In this document: in pieces, positions 23,983-35,122 of the stretch
Position numbering within the stretch: the stretch's first letter is position 1
How the letters are laid out: each line of letters begins with the position of its first letter
Assembly (NCBI RefSeq): GCF_003207815.1
Contig: NZ_NKTX01000026.1
Coordinates: 1 to 38,872, forward strand
From: Komagataeibacter oboediens
GTDB lineage: Bacteria; Pseudomonadota; Alphaproteobacteria; Acetobacterales; Acetobacteraceae
Length of the DNA: 38,872 nt
Reading direction: 5' to 3'
Position numbers and translations under genes: made by a program
The notes under the pieces: generated by a model
The model's input: the letters and a program-made list of their open reading frames with translations, nothing else
Database searches by the model: none
What the model was told of the DNA's origin: nothing

Positions 23983-25260
23983 TCACGCTGGGGTAAGAAG
24001 ATGGGATATTGCCTGAATAGGCTTCATCCCATGACCAAAACGCTCGATTGCCTCACGATCCTTCTCAAGCGCCCCATAAGGCAGATACCGGACTTTCAGG
24101 TCGGCGATCCTGCTGAAGGCCGGCCGCTTCAACTGTTCCCGCACATCGGCTTCCCGCTTGTCCGGCGCAACAAGGAACAGGCCCTCCAGGGCCTGCGCCT
24201 CTGACCCGAGAGCAAGATCCAGCATCCGCACGATACCGGAATAGATGGTCGTTGAATGTTCGACCTCGAATGCTGCAACAATCCTGCGGCTTTCCTGGTC
24301 CAGCCACAGGACATCGATCAGGCGCACGGATTCCGCTCCCTGCGTTTCTGTCGTGAACCCTGGCAACACCGACAGGCAGCCATCTCCCAATTTACCGTCC
24401 TGCCATGGACGACTGCGATCATTGGCCGCAATCCAGACATCATACCCCAGGGAAAGCCCCAGAGCACGAAGCCAGCCCTGAATCTCGGTATGGGTATGAT
24501 CCGTTTCCCGCTCCGCGGCGAGGATCCGGGCTTCTTTCGCGCTCTGCTCCCTTACCTGATGGAGATCGGCTTCCCAAAGCTTTCGCGCGGTTTCGTCATC
24601 CTCGAGAGGTGGCGCTGTATAGCGTCCGCTACCGAGGTCAAACAGCAGTCCTCCGATGGCGCCCAGATCATTGGAAAGCAGTGAACGATAGGTCGCATTC
24701 AGCTTCAGGATTCCCTGCCGCATGGCGAGATACTCTTCCCATCGCCCCAGTTTCACCTTCGATCCGGTCAGAGCGTTATAGCCCTTCACGATCGCCGTGT
24801 TGAACGGCGGCATGATTGTCGGATGCAGAAAATACAGCAGATTGGCGACGGCTGGTCCCAGTCCCTTTATCTTGCGAGCATCAATCGCATGAATGGCCGA
24901 AACCACGTGCTCTTCAGTATTGCAGCACAGACAGGTATCGAGAAGCTGACCGAACGCTTTCTGGTTGACGGGATTCTCGTAGATATCTGGAATTCGTAGC
25001 TTCGGCTTCCAAAGGAACGCATGATCTGCCCCCTTGAAAATCTGACGCTGCTCCGCAATCGAATGAACAACTGTTTCCAGTGAGGAGCCACGATAGGCGA
25101 CCCCGAACGTACCAGCGGCAATCTCGGTGACAACCTGCTGCAGCCCCCTGCGGATGGAGCGAAAGTTCTTGATACGCTCGTCCCATAAAAACCAGCTCTG
25201 ATAGGTTGCTGCCGGATCGTCCCGCCAGCGAAGAATGAGGTCTCGAATAAGGTCGGTCAT
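23983..25260 (-). CDS. Putative nuclease: helix-hairpin-helix region plus PD-(D/E)XK-like domain
   Basis: A 425-aa soluble protein of unknown function. The N-terminal half has KIKGLGPAVANLLYFLHP (residues about 130-147), which resembles the helix-hairpin-helix of DNA glycosylase-type proteins, followed by PPFNTAIVKGYNAL. A charged helical linker (about 222-258) leads to a C-terminal half with RLIDVLWLD (Asp316) and VAAFEVEHSTTIYSGIVRML (Glu332, Glu334, His335). This matches a D...ExE arrangement seen in restriction-endonuclease-like folds, with Glu in place of the usual Lys. It may be a stand-alone DNA-cutting or DNA-sensing defence protein. I chose the ATG at 25260; frames open to 25296 have no better ribosome site. 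Neighbours are a recombinase remnant and a toxin-antitoxin pair. Confidence 0.65.
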   Translation of the reverse strand: MTDLIRDLILRWRDDPAATYQSWFLWDERIKNFRSIRRGLQQVVTEIAAGTFGVAYRGSSLETVVHSIAEQRQIFKGADHAFLWKPKLRIPDIYENPVNQKAFGQLLDTCLCCNTEEHVVSAIHAIDARKIKGLGPAVANLLYFLHPTIMPPFNTAIVKGYNALTGSKVKLGRWEEYLAMRQGILKLNATYRSLLSNDLGAIGGLLFDLGSGRYTAPPLEDDETARKLWEADLHQVREQSAKEARILAAERETDHTHTEIQGWLRALGLSLGYDVWIAANDRSRPWQDGKLGDGCLSVLPGFTTETQGAESVRLIDVLWLDQESRRIVAAFEVEHSTTIYSGIVRMLDLALGSEAQALEGLFLVAPDKREADVREQLKRPAFSRIADLKVRYLPYGALEKDREAIERFGHGMKPIQAISHLLTPA

Positions 25261-25490
25261 CAGTCCAGAAGCTAAGATTACGTTCATTCCAGACACTGAT
25301 TGTAACAGCGACGTAGGTCAATGCCTGCTGACGATCATGTAATCGCTGAATGTATGCTCTTTTGGGGGATCACCGGTATGCGGGCAACTGTCTCGACAAA
25401 GTGGTCGTTTCATTGTCTGTGCTGTGACATGGTTTCAATGCCTGTTCCATCGCAGTCTGAAATTCAGCCGCTTCCATCGGGGAAACACGC

Positions 25491-28073
<2,583 letters not shown>

Positions 28074-28161
28074 ATATCCGTCCTTCTGGCAGATCCCGGC
28101 CCATAAAAGAGAGCACCGGTTTTTCTTGACGCGAAACGCCAGAAAGGCCAGCGATCATACC

Positions 28162-29424
28162 ATGGATACCATCAGCCTGATCGCCCTGCTTCTCGTGCTT
28201 GCCGCTGCCTTTAGCATTCTCAATCACCACACGCTTCGCGTTCCCGTGACGATCGGCGTTCTGATCTTCTCGTTGCTGACTTCCCTGCTGGTCATGGTTC
28301 TGAACCTGCTGATCCCGGCCTATGATCTTCAGGCCCTGCCGCGGTCTGTGCTGGGGGTCATCAACCTACCCGCGGCGCTTCTGAATGGTGCGCTGTCACT
28401 TCTTCTCTTTGCCGGAGCCATGCAGGTTGATGTCGGACACCTGCGTGCGAAACTGATGTCTGTGACAGCCCTGTCCATTCTCGGGACTGTTCTGGCCGTG
28501 GCCTTTCTGGCGGGCGCGGCCTGGAGTGTTTTTCCGCTGTTGGGCCACGCTGTTCCCTTTACATGGTGCATCGTGCTCGGCGCCATTCTCGCACCTACTG
28601 ATCCGGTTTCGGTCGTGGGGATGTTAAAGCGTCTGGGGCTGCCGGGGCCGCTTCAGGCCATTTTCGCGGGCGAGAGCCTGTTCAATGACGGCGTCGGGGT
28701 CGTCATTTTCGGTGTGACGATCGGACTGGCGACCGGAGACAGTCAGGGCGTAGCCGCCTCCGGGATTGCCCTCAGCTTCTGCCGCGAGGCGCTTGGTGGC
28801 GGCCTGCTGGGCGCACTGACGGGGTGGATTGCGCTTCGTGTGCTCAAGGGGCAGCGGGATCCGCATATCGATCTGCTGACGTCACTGGCCCTGGCGACCG
28901 GAATCTTCAGCATTGCCAACCATCTTGGCATGTCAGGCGCGATTGCTGTCGTCGTGGCCGGATTGTGTTTCGGAACAAGCTATAGCCATTCCGTTTTCGA
29001 TGAAGCGTCCCGTAAGGAACTCGATATCGCCTGGACCCTGATTGACGAAGTGCTGAATGTCCTGCTGTTCATGCTTATCGGCTTTGAAATACTGGAGATC
29101 ACGCCGCATCTGTTTACGGTGCTGGCAACGCTTGCCGTGATCCCGCTGTCCATTGCCGTGCGGGCATTGAGCGTGCTGTTTTCCACCCTCCCGGTTCATC
29201 TCCGGCAATGGGAGCGTGGCCGTGTTCTGGGTATCCTGACCTGGGGCGGCCTGCGTGGCGGCATCTCGGTTTCGCTGGCGCTTGGACTGCCACCCGGTGA
29301 ATTGCGCAATCTGCTGCTGCCTGTCTGTTACGGCGTGGTAGTGTTCACCATTATCGTGCAGGGATTGACCATGGAACGGGTCGCCCGCAGGCTCTATCCG
29401 TCATCCGCATCCCGGTCTGAATGA
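28162..29424 (+). CDS. CPA1-family Na+/H+ antiporter
   Basis: A 420-aa inner-membrane protein with about twelve hydrophobic segments. CPA1 hallmarks are LGAILAPTDPVSVVGMLKRL and FAGESLFNDGVGVVIF, the latter holding the ion-binding Asn-Asp pair, plus TWGGLRGGISVSLALGLP near the C-terminus. It exchanges protons for Na+ (or K+) and supports pH and salt tolerance. I use the ATG at 28162, where the protein begins MDTISLIALLLVLAAAFSIL as in the family; the frame is open from 28024, overlapping the ATPase gene. The arrangement suggests co-transcription with the ATPase. Confidence 0.93.
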   Translation: MDTISLIALLLVLAAAFSILNHHTLRVPVTIGVLIFSLLTSLLVMVLNLLIPAYDLQALPRSVLGVINLPAALLNGALSLLLFAGAMQVDVGHLRAKLMSVTALSILGTVLAVAFLAGAAWSVFPLLGHAVPFTWCIVLGAILAPTDPVSVVGMLKRLGLPGPLQAIFAGESLFNDGVGVVIFGVTIGLATGDSQGVAASGIALSFCREALGGGLLGALTGWIALRVLKGQRDPHIDLLTSLALATGIFSIANHLGMSGAIAVVVAGLCFGTSYSHSVFDEASRKELDIAWTLIDEVLNVLLFMLIGFEILEITPHLFTVLATLAVIPLSIAVRALSVLFSTLPVHLRQWERGRVLGILTWGGLRGGISVSLALGLPPGELRNLLLPVCYGVVVFTIIVQGLTMERVARRLYPSSASRSE

Positions 29425-29460
29425 TTCCTTATGAAACAGGTATTCCAAAAGGTGATAATT

Positions 29461-30783
29461 TCAGCGTCTGCCGGTTGCTGCCCTGAGCCTCAGCGCCTCG
29501 TAGATCGGTGTATCGCCGAGCGCTCCTGCCACTACCATTGCCGCGAAGCTTCCAGACAGAAGCGGCAATACAAGATCGGACGATCCGGTCATTTCCATGA
29601 CGAGGATAATGCCCGTCAAGGGCGATCGAACGGATCCCGCAAACATGGAGGCCATGCCGACAATCACAAATGGCGTGGTCGCCAGCGCTGTATCCGGGCT
29701 CAGTATCTGCGCCACAAAGCTGCAGGCCAATCCGGACAGTGCCCCCAGGGCAAGCATGGGTGCAAATAGTCCTCCTGGTGTTGCGGCAGCATAGGAAATC
29801 GCACCGAAGATCAACCGGAAAACGAACAGGGCAGGGATAATACGCCAGCTTATCGTATTATTTATCGCTGCCTGGGTAATCCAGTCCCCTCCACCTGCCA
29901 GATGCGGATCAAGCCACACAACAAGTCCAGCCAGACCACCAATCAGAACGGCCCTGACGGGTATGCTGACAGGCAGACGGTCGGCAAGGCGCAGTGCCGC
30001 AAGAATTGTCCGGTTATATCCAACCGCCAGCAGACCGGTCATGAGACCGGTCATGACAAAGAATAGCTGCTTCGCGATCGCTTCAGGCAGGACCTGATGG
30101 AACACGATGAAATCAGGCTGGCCGCCCAGGATGCCACGACTGATCAGAATGGCTGAAATGGACGCCCCGAGTGCCGCACACACCATTCTGGCTTCAAACC
30201 GTCCCACCAGTTCTTCCAGGACAAAAACGGCACCTGCAGCCGGCGCATTGAAGGCCGTTGCAAGACCGGCTCCTGCGCCAGCGGCGAGGAGAGCGCGGCA
30301 GTCCGCCTGCCCCAGAGAGAGCAGTCGTCCGATCGTATTGGCTGTCGCGGCACCCATCTGCACGCTTGGCCCTTCGCGTCCCAGGGCCAGTCCACCTCCA
30401 ATCGCCAGCAGACCACCAATGAACTTGACCGGGATGAGCACCCATGGCGCTGGGACCGCGACGCCCGACAGCACGGCCTCGACATGGGGAATACCGCTGC
30501 CTGATGCCAGCGGCGCAAAACGGCGCACCATTTCCACTGCGACAAGGGCCGCCAGGGCAACCCCCACGACCAGAAAGCAACCCTCCCACGGAGAACCATG
30601 CAGAAACCGGAGAGCCAGATCCGTTCGCGCGGTTTCCAGCCCTTTAAGAAACAGGCGGAAGACCCCACAGATTGCACCGGTCGCAAGCCCGATCAGGATT
30701 GACGCTGATGCCAGGAAAACCAGACTGCAGGAACTCCCGGTCTGTTCCGGTTGTGGTTTCCGGTTCGGCACCTGCTGCAGCAT
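29461..30783 (-). CDS. ClC-type Cl-/H+ exchanger (first copy)
   Basis: A 440-aa ClC-family membrane protein. The selectivity-filter motifs are GSGIPHVEA, GREGPSVQMGA (gating Glu) and PGGLFAPMLALGA, and the internal proton-transfer glutamate is retained in VFVLEELVGRF. Having both glutamates argues for a 2Cl-/1H+ exchanger like E. coli ClcA rather than a channel. Such exchangers help in extreme acid resistance. The start at 30783 is preferred over the TTG at 30837. It is convergent with the antiporter gene and 67 bp downstream of a second, divergent-sequence ClC gene on the same strand. Confidence 0.92.
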   Translation of the reverse strand: MLQQVPNRKPQPEQTGSSCSLVFLASASILIGLATGAICGVFRLFLKGLETARTDLALRFLHGSPWEGCFLVVGVALAALVAVEMVRRFAPLASGSGIPHVEAVLSGVAVPAPWVLIPVKFIGGLLAIGGGLALGREGPSVQMGAATANTIGRLLSLGQADCRALLAAGAGAGLATAFNAPAAGAVFVLEELVGRFEARMVCAALGASISAILISRGILGGQPDFIVFHQVLPEAIAKQLFFVMTGLMTGLLAVGYNRTILAALRLADRLPVSIPVRAVLIGGLAGLVVWLDPHLAGGGDWITQAAINNTISWRIIPALFVFRLIFGAISYAAATPGGLFAPMLALGALSGLACSFVAQILSPDTALATTPFVIVGMASMFAGSVRSPLTGIILVMEMTGSSDLVLPLLSGSFAAMVVAGALGDTPIYEALRLRAATGRR

Positions 30784-30850
30784 CGTGTCTTCTTTCGTTG
30801 ACTGACGGTTCTCTGGCTCGGAATACTGCATCTGCAACCTGGGTCCCGGT

Positions 30851-32350
30851 TCAGGAGGGATCAGTTTCCTGCCTTGAAAGTGTTTTTTCCTGACCTGCCT
30901 TCCGTTCCGTCTTCTCCATGAACCCCGCGGCGAGGGCGGAATAAAGCGGATGCGGGCAGACCGTGCGCGAGACCCCGAACGCCAGAAACGCAGTCGCGAG
31001 AAGCGCCAGCGTGACCTGCTGGTTATCGCATACTTCCATTACGATGATCGTCGCCGTGAGGGGGGACTGGGCAACGCCACAGAAATATGCCGCCATCCCA
31101 AGCAGAACGACCGCGCCTGGAGATGTATGGGGCAGGAACTGCTCGATCCATCCGCCCATTCCGGCGCCAATGGCAAGAGATGGTGCAAACATGCCCCCGG
31201 GTATCCCCGAACAGAAGGTGATGAGCATGGAAAGGTACTTCAGGAGAAAGAAGGACGCGGGATAATGGAGGCTGCCATCCACGATCCCCCGCGCCTGGAG
31301 ATAGCCCGTACCATAGGTTGCACCATCGGATGCCAGTCCGATCAGGGCCAGAAGCAGACCGCATAGAGCAGCAAACCCGAGAGGGAAACGTGCTGCAAAC
31401 GGACGAAGTGATCCCGGCAATCCTTTTGACAGCCTGATGACAAGGCGGGCAAAAAGGCCACCTGCCAGCCCACCGCTTACACCACACACCAGAACGGCCA
31501 ACCATGCGACACCAACCGGGATGGAGGCACTGGTGCGACCGAAATAGGTATAATTCCCCAGCAGGGCAATCGCGGTGATCCCGGAAAAGATGATGACGGT
31601 CAGTGTCCGTCCTGACGATTTCTGTTCAAAGGAATGGGCGAGTTCCTCAATGGCGAATACAACTCCGGCCAGGGGCGTGTTGAAGGCCGCAGCCATGCCG
31701 GCGGCTCCACCCGCCAGGATCATACCGTGTCGGGTGACGTCATTATGCTGACCCATGGCCCGCGAGAACGCATGCATGATGGACGCCCCGATCTGGACGC
31801 TGGGTCCTTCGCGACCGATTGAGGCGCCGCAGATCAGACCGAGGCATGTCATCAGGATCTTGCCGAGCGCAATGCGCAATGTCAGAATTCGGTCCACCAG
31901 CATGAAATTATGCATATGCAATGTTGCAATTGTCTGGGGGATACCCGAGCCTTGGGCACCATTGAACAGCACGCGCGTCAACCAGGTAATGGCGACCAGT
32001 CCAAGCGGTGCAATCAGAAGCATGGACCAGGCATTCAGGGCGACGATGTGGTAACGCAGATCGGCCGCCGCATCCCCCAGATGGGCAAAGATCACGGAAA
32101 TAATCCCGATCAGCACAGCCCCCGAGCAATACATGAGTGTTCTTTGCCATTTCAGGGTCCTGACACGCGCCAGACGACGAAGCCGACGGGCTCGTCTGGC
32201 GCGATTTCGGCCCGGAACGGACTGGCAGTCAGCCTGACCTGCACCATGATATGACAATGTCGGCAAAATGGTCACGGCAGAGAAGGTCCAGACTGTGATA
32301 CAGGAACGGGGCATATACCATTTTTTCTTACGCCCCCGCTCAGAACCCAT
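30851..32350 (-). CDS. ClC-type Cl-/H+ exchanger (second copy)
   Basis: A 499-aa ClC-family protein that is clearly not a recent duplicate of its neighbour. Motifs are GSGIPQTIA, GREGPSVQIGA, GVVFAIEELAHSFE (both glutamates present) and PGGMFAPSLAIGAG. An Arg-rich N-terminal segment (RNRARRARRLRRLARVRTLK) precedes the first membrane helix and is typical of this proteobacterial ClC subgroup. The start is uncertain; 32350 and 32314 are both possible, neither with a strong ribosome site. The gene is upstream of the other ClC gene on the same strand and probably in the same transcript. Confidence 0.9.
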   Translation of the reverse strand: MGSERGRKKKWYMPRSCITVWTFSAVTILPTLSYHGAGQADCQSVPGRNRARRARRLRRLARVRTLKWQRTLMYCSGAVLIGIISVIFAHLGDAAADLRYHIVALNAWSMLLIAPLGLVAITWLTRVLFNGAQGSGIPQTIATLHMHNFMLVDRILTLRIALGKILMTCLGLICGASIGREGPSVQIGASIMHAFSRAMGQHNDVTRHGMILAGGAAGMAAAFNTPLAGVVFAIEELAHSFEQKSSGRTLTVIIFSGITAIALLGNYTYFGRTSASIPVGVAWLAVLVCGVSGGLAGGLFARLVIRLSKGLPGSLRPFAARFPLGFAALCGLLLALIGLASDGATYGTGYLQARGIVDGSLHYPASFFLLKYLSMLITFCSGIPGGMFAPSLAIGAGMGGWIEQFLPHTSPGAVVLLGMAAYFCGVAQSPLTATIIVMEVCDNQQVTLALLATAFLAFGVSRTVCPHPLYSALAAGFMEKTERKAGQEKTLSRQETDPS

Positions 32351-32460
32351 ACCGGGAAGCTACAGGAGATTCATCCTCAAAATCTACGGGACTGCTACGT
32401 AGATCATTCATACATCTGGTGAGTTCCGTCTGGCTTCATTATCCAGATTATCATGCCGTT

Positions 32461-32640
32461 CTACCATGCCCTCGAGACCCTTGTCTGGCGACCGGGTCCG
32501 GTGTTTGCCATCCAGTTGGGGATGTGGGGGCGCACCGTATTGTAGTCTGCCCGCCAGTCAGCCAGAATCTGGCGGGCATGCAACAGGGACGTGAGCAACG
32601 TTTCGTTGAGACATTCATCCCTGAACCGGCCATATCTTAC
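32461..32640 (-). pseudogene. IS3-family transposase fragment (C-terminal OrfB)
   Basis: On the minus strand, one frame reads YGRFRDECLNETLLTSLLHA then RQILADWRADYNTVRPH before diverging and ending at a TAG at 32461. This is the C-terminal part of IS3-group OrfB integrases (consensus FRDECLNE...YNxxRPH). The catalytic core is missing, so it is a dead remnant lying between the ClC and aldo/keto reductase genes. Confidence 0.8.
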
Positions 32641-32642
32641 TT

Positions 32643-33650
32643 CTAACCTTCGATGAGCCCGGATTTCTCGCTGTCGAGTACTGCCATCTGTTTCGGATCG
32701 TAGCGTTCCCCGGCTGCGGCCCCTTTGGGAACAGCCTGCTTGATAGCAGCCAGATCGCCGGGCGTCAGCGCAAGATCAAGCGCACCCAGCGCCTCGGAGA
32801 GCCGATCGCGCCGGCGGGCTCCTACAAGTGGTACAATATCGTCACCCTGTGCGGCCACCCAGGCGATTGCCAACTGGGCCACACTCGCATTTTTGGTGGC
32901 TGCAATTCCGCGTAATGTCTCCACGAGAGCCAGATTACGCTCGACGTTGCCTTCCTGAAAGCGGGGACTACGAACCCGAAAGTCCCCTGGTCCCTTCGCT
33001 CCTTGCCAGTGCCCGCTGATCAGGCCACGCGCGAGTACGCCATAAGCTGTTATGCCGATACCGAGTTCACGACAGGCAGGAAGAATTTTGTCCTCGATGC
33101 CACGCGAAATCAGCGAATATTCAATTTGAAGGTCGCTGATCGGATAGACGGAAGCCGCGCGCCGGATGGTTTCCGGGCCAACTTCGGAAAGCCCGATATG
33201 CCGGACATAACCAGCCTGAACCATCTCGGCAATGGCGCCAATCGTCTCTTCAACCGGCACTGCCGGGTCCAGCCGTGCAGGCCGGTAGATGTCGACGTGA
33301 TCAAGCCCGAGCCGTTGCAGCGTATAGGCCAGGAAGTTCTTCATGGCGGCAGGTCGTGCGTCGTAGGAACCCCAGTTGCCACCCGGATCCCGCATCGCAC
33401 CAAACTTGACGCTGACGAGGAATCTGTCGCGAGGAATATCCCTGATCGCCTCACCAATCAGCATCTCGTTATGGCCCATGCCATAGAAATCGCCGGTGTC
33501 GAGAAGCGTGATTCCGGCATCCAGCGCGGCATGGATGGTAGCGATGCTTTCTTTCCGATCAGCCGGACCATACATGCCGGACATGCTCATACACCCAAGA
33601 CCGATTTCGGATACCTGAGGGCCGCTCTTGCCAAGTTGCCGCAATTTCAT
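32643..33650 (-). CDS. Aldo/keto reductase
   Basis: A 335-aa (alpha/beta)8-barrel NADP(H)-dependent oxidoreductase of the YajO/AKR13-like group. It opens [20 protein letters not shown], has the active-site Asp and Tyr in [20 protein letters not shown], the Lys in [13 protein letters not shown] and the cofactor segment [20 protein letters not shown]. The usual His of the tetrad appears to be replaced in [14 protein letters not shown] (family consensus YYQHR.D), where Pro-Ala-Arg stands where Gln-His-Arg is common; this could alter catalysis. The start at 33650 gives the family N-terminus; frames to 33692 do not. A hairpin-bearing promoter region lies upstream. Confidence 0.92.
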   Translation of the reverse strand: MKLRQLGKSGPQVSEIGLGCMSMSGMYGPADRKESIATIHAALDAGITLLDTGDFYGMGHNEMLIGEAIRDIPRDRFLVSVKFGAMRDPGGNWGSYDARPAAMKNFLAYTLQRLGLDHVDIYRPARLDPAVPVEETIGAIAEMVQAGYVRHIGLSEVGPETIRRAASVYPISDLQIEYSLISRGIEDKILPACRELGIGITAYGVLARGLISGHWQGAKGPGDFRVRSPRFQEGNVERNLALVETLRGIAATKNASVAQLAIAWVAAQGDDIVPLVGARRRDRLSEALGALDLALTPGDLAAIKQAVPKGAAAGERYDPKQMAVLDSEKSGLIEG

Positions 33651-33779
33651 ATTTGAGAAAAATCCCTGTTTCCTGAAGCAGAACCCTACCACACAGGCTA
33701 TATTTCGATAACCTCTCTTCCGTTTGGCTTTTTCGTCCTTTGGAACTCACGAATGTTTCGTTTGATGGAACAAATGGAC

Positions 33780-33794
33780 AGGCGATAGTCGCCT
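33780..33794. promoter_or_regulatory. Perfect stem-loop between aldo/keto reductase promoter and hydrolase
   Basis: AGGCGATAGTCGCCT has 6-bp perfect arms and a 3-base loop. It lies about 130 bp upstream of the aldo/keto reductase start and 63 bp past the hydrolase stop. It has no T-run, so an operator is about as likely as a terminator. Confidence 0.35.
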
Positions 33795-33856
33795 CATGCC
33801 AGACATTGGGGAATCAGAAAGGGATTTCTCTGACGGGACATGAAACTGCATGGCCT

Positions 33857-34627
33857 TCAGGCAGTAATGCGATTCATGAAATCCTGTAAAAAGGGAAAAA
33901 CACGCTCAGGCATGTCTTCAAGTAACGTATGTTTCGCGAAGGCTAGGTTAAGCAATCTGGCACCTTTGACCTGCTCAGCAAGCTCAAACGCCTGTTGCCG
34001 CGACACCAGCATATCATCGTCACCATGCACGACGAGCAGAGGACACCGGATGTTTTTTACAGACGCGCCGGGATAGGCATCTTCGTCGCAGCCGAGCCAC
34101 ATATGCGTCGCCGCCTTGAATAACTTTTCGAAATCCGGTTCGGGATTTTCCGCGTTGTAGACCGATATTTGATTCCCGAACATCCCACGCCATTTTTCAA
34201 GATTGATCTTCTGATAAATCTGCCGGGCCGGATCATTTTCCGGCAACACCCAGTGCGCGCCGACCGCTATGACGAACTCTGGTTGTACGGCATGAGATGC
34301 AGCCAGACGAAGGGCGACAATGCCACCGTCACTATGTCCGATTATACCGGATTTTTGCAGCCCCATCGCGTTAAGAACCGCGGTAAAATCATCCTGAAGC
34401 TGTCGATATGTCAGGGGGGCCGTCCCGATACCAGATCGACCATGCCCACGCGTATCAATAGCAATCAGCCTATAATCTTCTGCCAAGTGCTTTGCGAGCG
34501 GAATGAAATCCAGCCGGCTCCGCAAGCCGCCATGAAGCAATACAATTACTCTTCCTTTCGGGTTCCCGGCTTCAGAGACGAACAAATTTGTATCGCCAAC
34601 TGATACAAACTTCCCTGTATCAAACAT
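33857..34627 (-). CDS. Alpha/beta fold hydrolase
   Basis: A 256-aa cytoplasmic alpha/beta hydrolase without signal peptide. The oxyanion segment is LLHGGLRSRLDF, the nucleophile elbow GHSDGG, followed by the acid loop in VVHGDDDMLV and the histidine in FAKHTLLEDMPE. The family covers esterases, haloperoxidase-like and C-C hydrolases; RLIAIDTRGHGRSG is a standard strand. Base composition appears somewhat more AT-rich than neighbouring genes, which could mean a separate origin. Substrate unknown. Confidence 0.9.
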   Translation of the reverse strand: MFDTGKFVSVGDTNLFVSEAGNPKGRVIVLLHGGLRSRLDFIPLAKHLAEDYRLIAIDTRGHGRSGIGTAPLTYRQLQDDFTAVLNAMGLQKSGIIGHSDGGIVALRLAASHAVQPEFVIAVGAHWVLPENDPARQIYQKINLEKWRGMFGNQISVYNAENPEPDFEKLFKAATHMWLGCDEDAYPGASVKNIRCPLLVVHGDDDMLVSRQQAFELAEQVKGARLLNLAFAKHTLLEDMPERVFPFLQDFMNRITA

Positions 34628-34708
34628 TCGATGGCTTTCATAAGGCTGGATTACTCTGGATCGTGCAGCGAGATTATCACCGGTAAGGCCACATCCTCAA
34701 GGTTTCAC

Positions 34709-35077
34709 GATGCCTGGTCTGCTGCTGTCAGGGCGCTGCTGGCAACCGGTCGGAAGCTTCCGTCACGTTGTCCTCTTTCCAGAAGACCCGGAAGACTTCC
34801 GAAGATATTCATGGCCGCATCATGTAACTGGGGCTATCGTCTTGTCGGCATCGGAACTGGACATCAGCCGATAAAGACCGGGATATTGACAGGCAAACCG
34901 GATACAGGCCTGCTCCGCTGCCATGAATTGCATGCACGTTAAAGACATCGCTTCTGTCATGCTCTTCCCACGCCTGACGAAATCGATCCGGGCCACTTCC
35001 CGCAGGGGAAAGGTCGAATTCTGGTCCGCAGCCATCATGGCCGGCGAAATCCCGCATATGATCCGTGCGTTAGCCAT
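34709..35077 (-). pseudogene. Decayed copy of the TetR gene found at 19.7-20.3 kb
   Basis: On the minus strand this region is closely similar to the TetR gene at 19662-20270 (for example FACQYPGLYRLMSSSDADKT versus the intact FACQNPGLYRLMFSSDADKT, and GLLERGQRDGSFRPVA in both). Three changes disable it: a deletion of about 75 bp joining REVAR directly to IDFVR and removing most of the recognition helix, a smaller 12-bp deletion, and a 2-bp deletion near 34825 that shifts the frame. The large deletion lies between two similar short sequences (cgcgccacttcccgca and cgcgccagttcccgca in the intact copy), so slippage or recombination explains it. It lies divergent to sthA. Confidence 0.8.
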
Positions 35078-35122
35078 ACAGGCACGACATGGGCCGGAAC
35101 AGTCCGGTTTGGGGGATGGGGC

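Noticed and set aside
33003-33656. 217-codon plus-strand frame
   Set aside because: Antisense to the aldo/keto reductase gene; no domain resemblance.
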